A stretch of DNA of 64,000 nucleotides from Amaurobius ferox. Its lineage: Eukaryota > Arthropoda > Arachnida > Araneae > Amaurobiidae. The position numbers and the translations under genes are program-made. Where the stretch lies: positions 52,792,520 through 52,856,519 of the forward strand of contig OX578153.1 in assembly GCA_951213105.1 (NCBI GenBank). The letters run 5' to 3'. The notes beneath the pieces are model-generated. The model had not been told where the DNA came from. It saw nothing but the letters and a program-made list of their open reading frames with translations, and did not search any database. Shown here piece by piece: positions 45,121-56,574 of the stretch (the first letter of the stretch is position 1; the number at the start of each line of letters is the position of its first letter).

Positions 45121-46064
45121 AATTCCAAGCTGCAAATCGTTGTCAAATTAAATTGGTATACAAATGTGTTTGCCCAACAGAAAAAGCTGAAAAAAAAAAC
45201 CTCTGAAAACTAGGGAATAGAAAACTTGCCCCCCTCCCCCCCTAAAATATCATTCGCCCCCCTCGGCTATAACCCTCATCTTATATGAAAAGTCTTTACC
45301 GGCCGCATTCTCACAAAGTTTGGGAACCACTAGTTTAGAGTGTGCTTTATATTTAAGCAATAGGCTATGGTAAAAGTTTTTCTACAATTGTGCACACCAA
45401 TTTTAACGGAATATAACAAGGGAAAGAAAACTAAAAAATACATGTCTATTGTTTTCAGAGAAATGCAACACCTGCTCAAACGCTTCCTAATCGACAGTCA
45501 CGTAGTCATTACGTCTCACGCTTTCAGTCAGTCTATTTAAAAGAGCGTTTTTGTTGCTTATTTTCTATTTTTTCTCCAAATTGCCTATTACAGTTGCATG
45601 ACACAGGAAAGTACTCAAGTGAAATATTGTTTATCTATAATTACACTCCTGCAGATTATACGATTACTCCACGAGCATTTATGGAATGAATTACCGAAAA
45701 TGATAATGGTTGATAAATAAATGGTTGAAATGATAAATAAATAATGGTTGAGTTACCACGAGAATAAAGATGCAGTGATATACTCCATTCTGTGAGTGCT
45801 GTCTGTAGTCTAGCAGAGAAATGCAACACCTAAACAAATATTTCATAATCGACAGCCACGTAATTGTCGCCTATCACGCTGTCATATTTTAAACTGTTTT
45901 CTGTAAATTATTTTCTAAAATATTGTTTGTTTATAATTATACTGCTACAGATCAAACGACTTATTCACGCGTTGCCAAAGAGGGAATTTAAGTTCGCCCC
46001 ACCATAAGAATCTATTTATGTTCGTAGAAATGGCATGTGGAGAAATGGAAAACAAGATATATTT
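45121..46064. repeat. Spacer with a duplicated AGAAATGCAACACCT segment
   Basis: CAGAGAAATGCAACACCT..CGACAGTCACGTA occurs at about 45457 and again at 45813, each followed by TATTGTTT.TTTATAATTA about 160 bases later. GTTTGGGAACCACTAG at 45319-45336 resembles hAT-type terminal sequence, without a partner end. No gene seen. Confidence 0.5.
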
Positions 46065-46106
46065 TTACCCCCCCCCCCCCCCACACACACACACACAGGT
46101 GACATT

Positions 46107-46350
46107 TTTTTTTGGCGACACTACTGGATCTACGATTATTGAAAATGGTTCTTTACACGCAACGTTCAAAGGTGATGAAGAATTCTGATCACAAGTTAAT
46201 GATTCAAAACATTTACCTTTCGTGGAGAACAAAATTATTTCTGATACTGCGCTATTAGATGAAAATATTGTATTTAATAACTGCAACGTTTTATTTAAGG
46301 GGACGGTGGACGTTGAAATGAGCAAAAATCGACTAAAAAAGTTTTTTTTT
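46107..46350 (+). pseudogene. Possible decayed coding fragment, unidentified
   Basis: Apart from one TGA at about 46186, a plus-strand frame reads GDTTGSTIIENGSLHATFKG, then KHLPFVENKIISDT, DENIVFNNCN and KGTVDVEMSKNRLKK. The mix of residues looks protein-like, but no family is recognised. A minus-strand frame of 86 residues overlaps and is less convincing. Confidence 0.25.
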
Positions 46351-47098
46351 TAATATATAACATTATTTTACACATTTAACCTTTTGCTTACGGGTGGGAC
46401 AGCGTCCACCCCAAACGAAGAACCTCCCAAAAAGGCAGATATTTGACATTAATATATTAATTATTAACATTAACTATTTAAGATACATGAAATTTGGCAA
46501 GAAGACACCTTTCATGCTTGTTAATGAAACTGGGTATGCATTTTATAATTAGATTTCATTAAGGTAATTAAAAGTGAATAAGAACCTAATTAAATGACGT
46601 GAATTAAGTTTCAATGCAGAAAAAATATTTTTAAAAAATTGACTTTCTAAGGGATTTAAAAATAAATACCCAAATTTGTTCATAATGTGTTTTTGAGTTA
46701 TCATAATGCAACATTAATAAAAAATATGAACAAATGGTACGCAAGGAGCATTTTCAAATTTTTGTTAAAAAAATTAAATTTAAAAAAGAAATACCAAATT
46801 ATAACAAAATTGAAAAAAAAAAATAATGGTATTTTATATAGTAATGTTAAGAGGAATATTTATACAATTTTTCATGTTTCAAAGTCAATAAATAAATAAA
46901 AAAAATTTCAACGTCTATCGTATCCTTAACAAGGATTATCACGACAAGAAAAATGTGACAATATTTTCCATTGTGGTGTTTTCATCATCGAGGCTGTATC
47001 AATGAAACTAATTTGAATGTATATTGATTTTTCTCTGATAAGCGTAATTTTGATACAACGTATCAAAAACTTTTGGAAATAGATTTTGTGAATCTTAC
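46351..47098. other. AT-rich spacer, no gene seen
   Basis: Contains A-rich runs and short frames only. Confidence 0.4.
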
Positions 47099-47160
47099 TT
47101 GCAGTGCAGTGAATGACGCGTAATAATTAATAATGTTGTAAATAGTTACATATGCGGCGT
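47099..47160 (-). CDS. Weak exon candidate (62 bp)
   Basis: Minus-strand acceptor CTACATTTCAG and donor GTAAGATT (plus 47091-47098) bracket 62 bases with one open frame (AAYVTIYNIINYYASFTALQ). The sequence is AT-rich and short, so chance is a real alternative. Confidence 0.22.
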
Positions 47161-47401
47161 CTGAAATGTAGTGAAAGTTATAAATTAGAGTGAAATTATG
47201 CACTATACGTAAGAAAAGTTAATATTTCTACTTTCTGTCAATCTGTAGAGCTTGGCGACAAATGTGGCACAATTCAACCAATTTTGCAACATTTGAAAAA
47301 ACATTGCTTTTTGATCGTCAAACTGTAATTTCTATTTTCTGAAAATAAAGTATGTAATAAGTACATAAATGTATACAGAGGCTGTTCACACATTTTTTAG
47401 A

Positions 47402-47446
47402 GTTTGCTCTTAGTCCTCTGGACGAGTCGGACGGTCTGGGCCTTCT
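47402..47446 (+). repeat. Tail-only micro-insertion in the mariner terminal repeat (45 bp)
   Basis: GCTCTTAGTCC..GGACGGTCTGGGCCTTCT, lacking the left stem arm. A perfect 14-base target duplication (ACACATTTTTTAGA) sits at 47388-47401 and 47447-47460. Confidence 0.85.
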
Positions 47447-47488
47447 ACACATTTTTTAGACGATGTATATTGTATTCACAAAACTAAA

Positions 47489-49172
47489 TTACATAAAATT
47501 CTTGTGTTTTAAATGTTCTATTTGACATCCCTTATTCTGAACTATCTTTCGACACCGCAATTTCCAGGATAATAATGCCTTTTGAAGTGTCAGAAGAGGT
47601 ATTCTATCCCATTCCTCCTGAACAGCTTTCCAGAGTCCTGTAAGAGTTTTGGGACGACGTTTGGATAATGCAGATTTTAAAAGTCTGAAAGCACAAAAAT
47701 CCATAGGTGATACATCGGGAGATTTAGTAGGGATATCAGTGAAGGGTATGGCCTTGATACCAGTTTTTTGTTCCATTTCTTTTAGGAAATTTACAGTGGA
47801 TTTTGATGTGTGACTGCTAACTTTGTCCTGATGGAGTCTCACAGATTGATGGCACTGTGGGTAAAGCGATGGTATTTCATTCAGAAAAATTGGCGATAAA
47901 ATATGTTCCTGATAGTATTTGGAGTTAATCTTGACATTTTTTCCCACTCTCTTTATTTTTAACTTGCCATTATATAAGGTGACCAATCGTCCTCCTTTAG
48001 GGAGGACAGTCCTTCTTTTGTAGGTTCTGTCCTTCCTCGAAAAGTGTCCTCCTACCTGTCCTCCTTTTCGATATTTTAAAACTAATCTGTTAATCTCTAT
48101 ATTCAGAGACGCCGCGCCGAACTGTTACGCGTCATGTGACGGTACAGTTCGGAAAGACGCGATTATGAAACACATGCGCAGTGCATAGGAGAACTTCACG
48201 TGTCTCGCACCATTGCGCATTTCACTTTGTTTACTTTATCTCTATATTATACTTCGTGTAATCAAAATTGAATGTTGATACTAAGCTGCAACACTTACCG
48301 TAAAATTCAATATGAAGGATATTTCTTGCTCCGAAATTTTCAATATATTGTTACTGTTAAAAAATGATATATTGACAAAAAATATTCATTCAATGGAAAA
48401 ATACTCGTTTAAGTAAATAATTAAAAGGGATGTAAGCATAATTAGTGTACTTTTGTTTGAATTAATAAAATGTTTCATTTATTTACGTTGTACTTTTTTC
48501 TTAAATTTTTCCGTCCTCCTTTTCATTGTAAAAAAATTGGTCACCTTACATTATAAGAAAAACCAGCAACAATCATGAATCCCTTAGAAGAACTTTCTTT
48601 CGATTCTTTGAACCATATACTTAAATTTTTTCTCCCCTTTTATGATAATAAATGGCTCTTTTTTTGTTGCAATCATTTAAATACACCCATGATTCATCTA
48701 TTGTGACAATTGTTTTCCATTTTTCTTTGGATAAGTGTTTCTTATATAGAATTCTGCAGCGTGTCCTGCGTTCAGCGATATGATTTGGAAGAAGACGATG
48801 CACATTGCGTTTTTTCGCTTTCTTAAGATTTAAATCAACGTTTATCATTTTGTTTACAGTGGACACCGAGCATTTTAATGATTTTGCAACTGTCCTTTGA
48901 CTAGGGGGATTTTCTATTAACATTAAACAACGTACCTTTGCAATATTCGAAGATGTCCGTTTTTTCCTTGGATACTTGTTTGGAATTTTTGTCCCACTTG
49001 AGGCTCCAATTTGACGTTTTTTTCCTTTCCTGTTGACGATATTACCTATCGACGCTTTAGATATCACAAAACCATGACTCTCACATCGTTTTTGGATAAC
49101 AGAGTATGCATATTTCTCTTCGGAAAGAGCATAAATGTAGCCTTCGAACCACTGTTTTGTTAAAAACGCCAT
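47489..49172 (-). pseudogene. Mariner-family transposase, frameshift plus MITE insertion
   Basis: The N-terminal piece starts at the ATG at 49172 (MAFLTKQWFEGYIYAL) and carries helix-turn-helix regions and the first catalytic motif TIDESWVYLND. A one-base shift in an A run near 48627-48632 ends that frame. After KGFMIVAGFSYNGK, which spans the MITE site, the second piece carries HQDKVSSHTSK and KSPDVSPMDF. Counting from the second aspartate, 41 residues lie before the aspartate of SPMD, which is the DD41D spacing described for Rosa/Visitor-type elements and not the DD34D of classical mariners. All three catalytic aspartates are present. Confidence 0.85.
47975..48548. mobile_element. MITE, hAT-like, inserted in the transposase
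   Basis: 574 bp with perfect 13-bp ends TAAGGTGACCAAT and ATTGGTCACCTTA. CATTATA is duplicated at 47968-47974 and 48549-48555. The end motif GGTGACCA followed by GTCCTCC-type words recalls Zaphod-like hAT elements; a 7-base rather than 8-base duplication leaves that uncertain. No coding capacity. Confidence 0.82.
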
Positions 49173-49318
49173 TTTTGAATAAAAACAAAACTTTCAAGCC
49201 GCAGACGATAATTTTGACTTTTAAAAACATAGTACAATTGGAATTATTTCTTTTGCAGCAAACGATTTTTTATTACCGCTTACCAAAATCGTCTAAAAAA
49301 ATGTGCGAACAGCCTCTG

Positions 49319-49942
49319 TAATTATGGCAGCAGTTTTTTCGACAGTTTGTGCAAGAAACATCAACAGCTACGCCCTAATACGATCATGTTTTACGCCCTA
49401 AATACGGCTCTCTGCACGAGCATGATACGTTTTAAATAAGGTCCTTTGATACGCCTTAAAAAAGCGTGATGGTACAAAATTATTTACTGTTTAATAATAA
49501 AAATGCACTGACACTCTCAAAAAAAACTTTTAAAAGGTATGGAATTAAGAAATGTCTTAGTTCGCAATCCCCTACCTTTTGCAATACCTAATCTGCAATC
49601 CTAAAAAAAACATTAAAAGAGTAAGAAAGTAAAGGAAAAATAATCAAAAAGAAAAGAGAAAAACCTCATTACAAAAATAGAAAGCTGCGCCAAAAAATGT
49701 TATGATATCAAATTGTCAAACTAGTACTTAATTAACACCTCATAGTAATTAATTTTTCATAAGTAAATTGTATGATATATTAATAATAACCCTTTCTTCG
49801 TATAAATACATTATAACGTGTTTTTGAAAATCAAAACTATTACATTTTATACACCCGGGGCTTGGCAGCCACCTTATCAAGAAAATAATATAATTCTCCT
49901 CTTAAATCGTAAATTTTTACATTTAATTAAAAATATAAAAAA
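49319..49942. other. AT-rich spacer, no gene seen
   Basis: A few ACGCCCTAA.TACG words repeat at 49373-49470 (three loose copies). Otherwise nothing supported. Confidence 0.4.
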
Positions 49943-50117
49943 ATTGATGTAGGCAGCACATTACTTTCCTTGCAGACTCATATTCACGTTCTCTTTATTT
50001 CTTCAATAATTCATTAAATTGAATTTAATTGCGCAAAATAACACCCATAAATATTTTAATTACACAGAATTTGCACTTTTAATTCAGATTTCATTTTCAT
50101 TTGATAACTGAACTTAT

Positions 50118-51833
50118 TACTTTCTTTATATGCATAGTATAATGTATAAGAAAAGTATACTGACGGGGGTTCGAGTTTTCGACTGGAGAGCACGTTTCTT
50201 GCATCCCTGAACAGGAATCAGACATTTTTGAGGTGATGTCTGTGTGTGTGTGTGTGTGTGTATCAGTGAGTCTATGGAGACGATATTTCACGAAGGAATC
50301 CAGCGATTCAAACAAAATTTGATACAAAAATTACAATCAGGGAATACTGGAAGTCTATTGTTTTTACACGCATTCAAATGTTCAGAACCCTCCTAAATTT
50401 TGAAATGAAACTTTAAAATAATCATCAAAAAATTAAAACATTCATTAAAGTTACGTAAATAATCATTTCTTATGTAGTTTTTTATTTGAAAACGATTGGC
50501 ATAAACTTTAGAAAGTTAGCATGAACCATTCTTGAGATATTGCACATTTTTCAAATAAATCAATCAAAAAATCACTTAAAATTAAAAAATAATAATAATT
50601 TTTGTGAAATCTATTCACTTTTCAATTATGCAATAATTTTGTTATCACCATTCTCGTAGCTTGTTCCATTTACGAGAGAAGACACTTCGGGTTATAGATT
50701 TGTAATTTGACGCTATTAATCTATTATCTGCCATAAAACTAACCTATTTCTCCATAAACAATGCTTGGCGAAATCTTGGCTGCGAATTTTCCGGAATATC
50801 GGCAACTTGACGAGTTTTTTAAATGTTGCCAAATTGACGAAAATATCGCCAAATTGATAAAATTGTCACGAAATTAGTAAAAATGACGCTACATCAATGA
50901 AAATTAAGAATAATTGATGAAAATCCAATATCCTAGAAAGAATACGAATCTACTATAAGAGAATATACTAATAGTTTCGTATTTGGACACCATTAGTCGT
51001 TTATCTGCTATAAGAATAACCTATTTCTCCGACCATAATGCTTGACGAAATCTTAGCGACGAATTTAGCGGAATATCACTAACTTGGAGAGTTTTTAAAT
51101 TTCGCCAAATTGATGAAAATGTCACTAAATTGATAAAAATGTTGCCAAATTGATAAGAATGACGCTAAATTAATGAAAATGACAACTAATTGATTAAAAT
51201 TCAATATTTTGGAAAGAATATAAGACTCTAACAGGCACCGTTAGTAACTCTTGGCGAAATTCTGGCGACGAATTTTGGCGGCATATCGCCAACTTAGCGA
51301 CTTTTTAAAATGTTGCCAAATTGATAAAAATGTTATCAAATTGATAAAAATGTCGCCAAATTGATAAAAATGACGTCAAATAGGATGTAATATTTTGCAA
51401 ATTTTTAATTCCGTCATATGATGGGCATATCTTTTATTATATAAGAAATGCTCTTCTAAATATCGCCATCTTGGCGATATTTGGCCGACATTGACGGAAA
51501 TATCGTCAAAATTGCAAAAATGACGCCAAGTTAATGAAAATAACGCCTAATTGATGAATTTATTATTAAAATATTTAAATATATGGACTATATTGCTTAT
51601 TGAGGATGCTATCTATCAATATTGATGATGGTTAATTTAGAGTTGTGTAAAACATGAGTTAATGGGGTACGAAATAGTTTTAGATGTTGTCATCCGGATG
51701 TACAATTCACACCGCCTAATATACAATTTACCGTTACAAACACTGCGCCGTGGGTCTTTTCATCACTTTTTCACAGTTAAAGAAGTAAATTCATTGCATT
51801 ATATAAGGAGAGTCATCTGCTGCCCACATCAGA
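50118..51833 (-). mobile_element. A-type element with expanded internal CGCCAAATTG repeats, nested in B-type
   Basis: Palindrome TACTTTCTTTATATGC at the left and CTGCTGCCCACATCAGAAG at the right. Some 780 bp longer than other copies because the block of GCCAAATTGATAAAAATG words (50760-51560) has been amplified. Flanking bases reconstitute the B sequence CTTATTTTCAAAGG exactly, to within one T. Confidence 0.8.
50760..51560. repeat. Expanded internal minisatellite of the A-type element
   Basis: Repeated words TTGCCAAATTGATAAAAATG and TCGCCAAATTG plus three separate CTTGGCGAAAT-like starts. Three rough super-units (about 50760, 51030, 51245), each beginning with GGCGAAAT..TGGCGACGAATTT, indicate duplication of the whole block. 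Confidence 0.7.
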
Positions 51834-52460
51834 AGTTTTTCAAAGGTGACGAAGCGAAAATGCGAAAAAACTAAAATATCTCGAGGACAACTAGTACTAG
51901 TGTAATGGGGTAATTATTTTCCTCACCAAAAATTACGTATAAAACAAGCATTTCATTAATATATTTGAGCATACGTAGTCTTTTATTTTAGATTTTGACG
52001 ATTTTTGCGGACCATTTCACAAAAAAAGCAGGTTATTTTTTTCCGAATTGTACTAAAATCTAATCACAGCACCAGAGTAACCCACAAATTTTGTACAATT
52101 TGGTTCATCAGTTTTTCAGCTAGAGTGGATACATGCAAATTTTGCGGGCCATTTCGCAAAAAAAAAAGTAGGATTCTTTTATCCCGAATCGTACCAAAGT
52201 CTAATCAGCACCAGGGTCACACACAAGGGACTTACCTACCAAATTTTATAAAATTCGGTCCTTTAGTTTTCTAGTTACAGTGGATAAATACATTGCACAG
52301 ATAGACAGGCACACAGACACACACACAGACGTCACGCTAAAAATGGCTTTTAGTATTCAAGAGGTGTAAAAACGTATAGATGGGTCGAAAACTCGAGTTG
52401 CGGTTTTCGTCATGATTCCAATACTTTCCCTATACATTACCATGTATTGCAGGGAAAGTA

Positions 52461-52940
52461 AAAATAATTAAAAATAGTTCGACATACTTTGGGGGGAAAA
52501 TCAATTTAAGAAGGAGATTATGCCTCCTAATAAAATTTAAAGAATATTTATTTGGGGGCAGCTTATAGTTAAGTGGAGGGATCCCTGATCGTTAGTCCCT
52601 GATTGTACCATAGATGCAGTTGCAAATAACCCGATAATTTTGAAAAGCGGGAATAAATACATGAATTTTGGGGAATAAAACGAGAATTTCGGAAAAATTT
52701 TGAAAATTCGAGTTTACAAAATTTTTGTTAAAAATGGGCGAATTATATTAATCACAACTTTATTAAAATGTTATTGGGACTAATATAGAGAGACGTCTTA
52801 TTATCAATCATTATTAAACGAATATGAATGAATTACAGGAACTTACACAACGTCTTTGTATAAAGCATGCATATATGAGTTAGGTCTTCAGGTCAAAACA
52901 GAACAAAGGTTGAAAGCGAAATTCTCTCCCTTCCCGAAAA
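52461..52940. other. Spacer, no gene seen
   Basis: No frame, exon or repeat recognised between two B-type elements. Confidence 0.4.
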
Positions 52941-53734
52941 ATCTGATGTGGGCATTGCAGACGCATATTCACGTTCTCTTTATTTCTTCAATAGTTCATT
53001 AAATTAAGTTTAATAACCCAAAATAACGACCATAATTATTTTAATTCACATATAATTTGCACTTTTAATTGGATTTTCGTTTTTATTTGGTAACTGGACT
53101 CATTTTCATAGGTAGCGAATCGAAAATGCGAAAAAACTAAAATATCTCAAGAACGGCTAGACCTAAAGCAATGGGGCTGATCTTATTCTTTTCATCGTCA
53201 AAAATTACGTATAAAATAAGCATTTAATTGATATATTTGACTTTACGTAAACTTTTTTGTTTTGATGTAACGAATTTTGTGAGCTATTTCGCAAAAACAG
53301 ACAGGCTATTTTTTACCAAATCGTATCAAATTCTAGTCAGTACCTGGATAAACTACAAGTGAAATATCTACCAAATTTTGTGAAATTTGGTCTATTAGTA
53401 TTTCAACTAGAGTGGATATAGGCAATCTTTGCGGGGCATTTCTTAAAAAAAGGGCAGGTTCCTTTATCTCGAATCGTACGAAAATCCAATCAGCACCAGG
53501 GCCACACGCAAGTGACTAACCTACCAAATTTTATAAAATTTGGTCCATCAGGTTTTGAGTCAGAGTGGATACATACATTGCACAGACACACACACAGACG
53601 TCACGTTAAAAATAGTTTTTTCGTGTTCAAGAGGTCTCAAAACGAGTAGATCCATTGAAAACTCGAGTTGCAATTTTCGACATGATTCCAAAACTTTCCA
53701 TATGCATTACCATGCATGTATTACAGGAAAAGTA
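52941..53734 (+). mobile_element. B-type element, first of a head-to-tail series
   Basis: ATCTGATGTGGGCATTGCAGACGC head (a short deletion in the hairpin), two modules, ACACACACACAGACGTCACG tract, palindrome ending AGGAAAAGTA. The next element begins two bases later. Confidence 0.82.
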
Positions 53735-53736
53735 AA

Positions 53737-54515
53737 AATCTGGTATGGGCAGCACATGACTTTCCCTGGAGACTCATCTTCATGTTCCATTTATTTCTTC
53801 AATAATTCATTAAATTGAGTTTAATTGAACAAAATAACAGCCATAATTACTTTAAATTATACTGAATTCGCAACTTTAATTAAATTTTCGTTGCCATTTG
53901 GAAACTTAACTTATTTTCCAAGGTGGCGTATGCGAAAATGTGGAAAATCTAAAATATCTCGAGAACGGCTAGTCCTTAGTGTAATGGGGTTGATCTTACT
54001 TTTTTCATCGTTAAACATTACGTGTAAAACAAGCATTTAATTAATATATTTGAGCATACGTAGTTTTTTATTATAATTTTGACGATTATTGCGGAGCATT
54101 TCGCAAAAAAAAAGCAGGTTATTGTTTTCCGAAACATACCAAAATATAATCAACACCAGGGTAACCCACAAGTGATTTATCTGCCCAATTTTGCAAAATT
54201 TGATTTATTCGTTTTTCAGCGAGAGTGGATACAAACAATTTTTGCAAAAAAGGCGTGTTATTTTATCCCGAATCGTAAAAAAAAACCAATCAGCACCAAG
54301 GTCACACACAAGTGACTTATCTACCAAATTTTATGTAATTCGAGCCATTAGTTGAGTGAGAGTGGATACACACATTGCCCAGACAGACACACAGGCAGAC
54401 AGACAGACACACACACAGACGTCACGCTAAAAATATTTTTTTCGTATTCCAGAGGTCCCAAAACGTGTAAATTCGTCGAAAACTCTAGTTGCGATATTCA
54501 GCATGGTTCCATTTC
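53737..54515 (+). mobile_element. B-type element, second in the series, palindrome lost
   Basis: ATCTGGTATGGGCAGCACATG head, two modules, AGACAGACACACAGGCAGACAGAC tract, then breaks off in CAGCATGGTTCCATTTC. Confidence 0.8.
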
Positions 54516-54519
54516 GGCA

Positions 54520-55109
54520 TGATCTAAGATACCTTGAGAATCTGCCTAAAGTAATGGAGTTGGTCTTATTCTTTTCCTTGTCAAAAATTACGTATAAAAC
54601 AAGCATTTAATTGATGCATATGACCATTCCTAGTCTTTTTTTTTTTTTTTTTTTTTTAGATTTTGACGATTTTTGCGGGCCATTTCGTAAGAAAAAGAAA
54701 GGTTGTTCTTTTCAGAATCATACCAAAATCTAATCAGCACCAGAGTATATCTTGCAAGTAACTTATCTACCAAATTTGTGAAATTTGGTCAATTAGTATT
54801 TTAGCTAGAGTGGATACTTGAAATTTTTCTGGCCATTTCGCAAAAAAAGGTGGGTTCTGTTATTCCGAATCGTACCAAAAGCTAATCAACACCAGGTGCA
54901 CACCCATGTGACTTACCAAATTTTATGAAATTCGGTCCATTAGTTTTTGAGTTGGAGTGGATACATACATTGCACAGAGGTCACGCTACAAATATTTTTT
55001 TCGTATTCTAGAGGTCTTAAAACGTGTAGATCCGTCGAAAACTCGTGATGCGATTTTTGGCATGATTCCAACACTTTCCCTATACATTACCATGTATTGC
55101 AGGTAAGTA
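54520..55109 (+). mobile_element. B-type element, third in the series, hairpin end lost
   Basis: Joins the previous element in the TAAGATACCTTGAG block, contains a 22-base T run near 54638, two modules, and the palindrome ending CAGGTAAGTA. Confidence 0.8.
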
Positions 55110-55111
55110 AA

Positions 55112-56269
55112 AATCTGATCTGAGCAGCAGATAACTTTCCATGCAGATTCAAATTCATTTTGAAATTTTTTATTTCATTATGGATTAAATTGAGTTTAAT
55201 TGCAGAAAATAATATGGATAATTTTCATATTTTATTTCCAATTCGGTTCTTTTTTCATTGAATCTTTGTTTCGTATCACAATAATTCACTTAAAATTCTT
55301 CAGGTCCTTAAAATTACAAAAACTACAATATCTCGAGAACGGTTTATCATACAGTCATTGGGTCAGATTTATTCGCTTAGTTGTCAAATTTTACATGTAG
55401 AACAAGTACTTAATTAATATATTTCATCAACTTCAGTCATTTATTTCATAGTTTCACTATCTTGCACATGTAGTATTTTATTTAAATCGAATATATTAGA
55501 TTTGCGGGTCATTTAGCAAAATTAGATTATTTTTTTTTTCCGAATCGTATCAAAATCTAACCAGCATCACAGTATCCTACGAGCGACTTATCTACCAAAT
55601 TTTCTGTAATTTGATCAATTAGTTTGTCCGCTAGAGTGGATACATACAATTTTTGCGGGCCATTTCGCAATAAAGGCAGGCTCATTTATCTCAAATCGTA
55701 CCAACATCTGATCAGTACCAGGGTCGCCCACAACTGACTTATCTACCAAATGTTTTATGAAATTTAGTCGGTTATTTGAGTTAGAGTGGATACATACAAT
55801 TTTTGCGGGTCATTTATTAAAAAAATGCAGGTTCTTCTTTTAAAAATCATATTAAAATTAATTAGCACCAGGTATCCCACAAGTAACTAATTGACCAAAT
55901 TTTGTAACATTTGGTCAATTAGATTTTTTGCTAGAGTGGATATATGAAATTTTTGCGGGCCATTTCGCAAAAAAAGGCAGGCTCTTTTAACCCAAATCAT
56001 ACCAAAAACTAATCAGCACCAGGGTCACTCAGAAGTGACTTACCTACCAAATTTTATGAAATTTGGTCCATAAGTTTTTGAGTTAGAGTGGATACATACA
56101 TTGCACAGACAGACAGACAGACTGACACACACTCAGACGTCACGCTAAATATAGTTTTTTCGTATTCTAGAAGCCTCAAAACGTGTAGATCCGTCGAAAA
56201 CTCGAGTTGCGATTTTCGGCATGATTTCAATACTTTCCCTATACGTTACCATGTATTGCAGGGAAAGTA
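55112..56269 (+). mobile_element. B-type element, fourth in the series, four internal modules
   Basis: ATCTGATCTGAGCAGCAGATAAC head (the hairpin changed on both arms), four GCGGG.CATTT modules instead of two or three, GACAGACAGACAGACTGACAC tract, palindrome ending GGGAAAGTA. Confidence 0.82.
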
Positions 56270-56431
56270 AAAACGGTTAAGGGAATAAACCGTGTTTTTT
56301 CACGTCTTTGCAACTCTAACTGCAGGCCCACCCAGTAAGATGTCACTGTATTTGAAATAAATAAATAAATAAAAAGAACAATAGCAGCTGAAATATTGCA
56401 AAAAAAAAACCAAAACAGGTTTACTACATAC

Positions 56432-56574
56432 CTTCAGAAAGCGAATAATTATTTTTACAGAACCATTAAGGTTATGTAATACTTCTTATGTTACAATCAC
56501 ATACAAAATACATACTATTAAATAACATTAATTACCTTCATAAAGAGAACTCGCAAAACAAATGCTTCTTTTCT
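56432..56574 (-). CDS. Weak pair of micro-exon candidates
   Basis: Minus-strand segments 56536-56574 and 56432-56484 are bounded by TTTTTTGAGTAG/GTAATTAAT and CATAAG/GTATGTAGT. They are phase-compatible and read KRSICFASSLYE then VLHNLNGSVKIIIRFLK. The implied intron is only 51 bp, and both pieces are AT-rich, so this may be chance. Confidence 0.2.

Larger units (their letters stand above)
47376..49318 (-). mobile_element. Mariner-type DNA transposon (DD41D spacing), inactive
   Basis: Inverted ends of 31 bp start CAGAGGCTGTTC at both sides and are flanked by TA; the left one is split by a 45-bp tail insertion. The transposase is on the minus strand and interrupted by a 574-bp MITE. Removing both insertions leaves an element of about 1.3 kb, the usual mariner size. 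Confidence 0.88.
49943..52460 (+). mobile_element. B-type element interrupted by an A-type element
   Basis: B head 49943-50117 (TTGATGTAGGCAGCACAT..ATAACTGAACTTAT) resumes at 51834 (TTTTCAAAGGTGACGAAGCG) and runs through two modules, an ACAGACACACACACAGACGTC tract and the palindrome ending at 52460. Confidence 0.82.
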
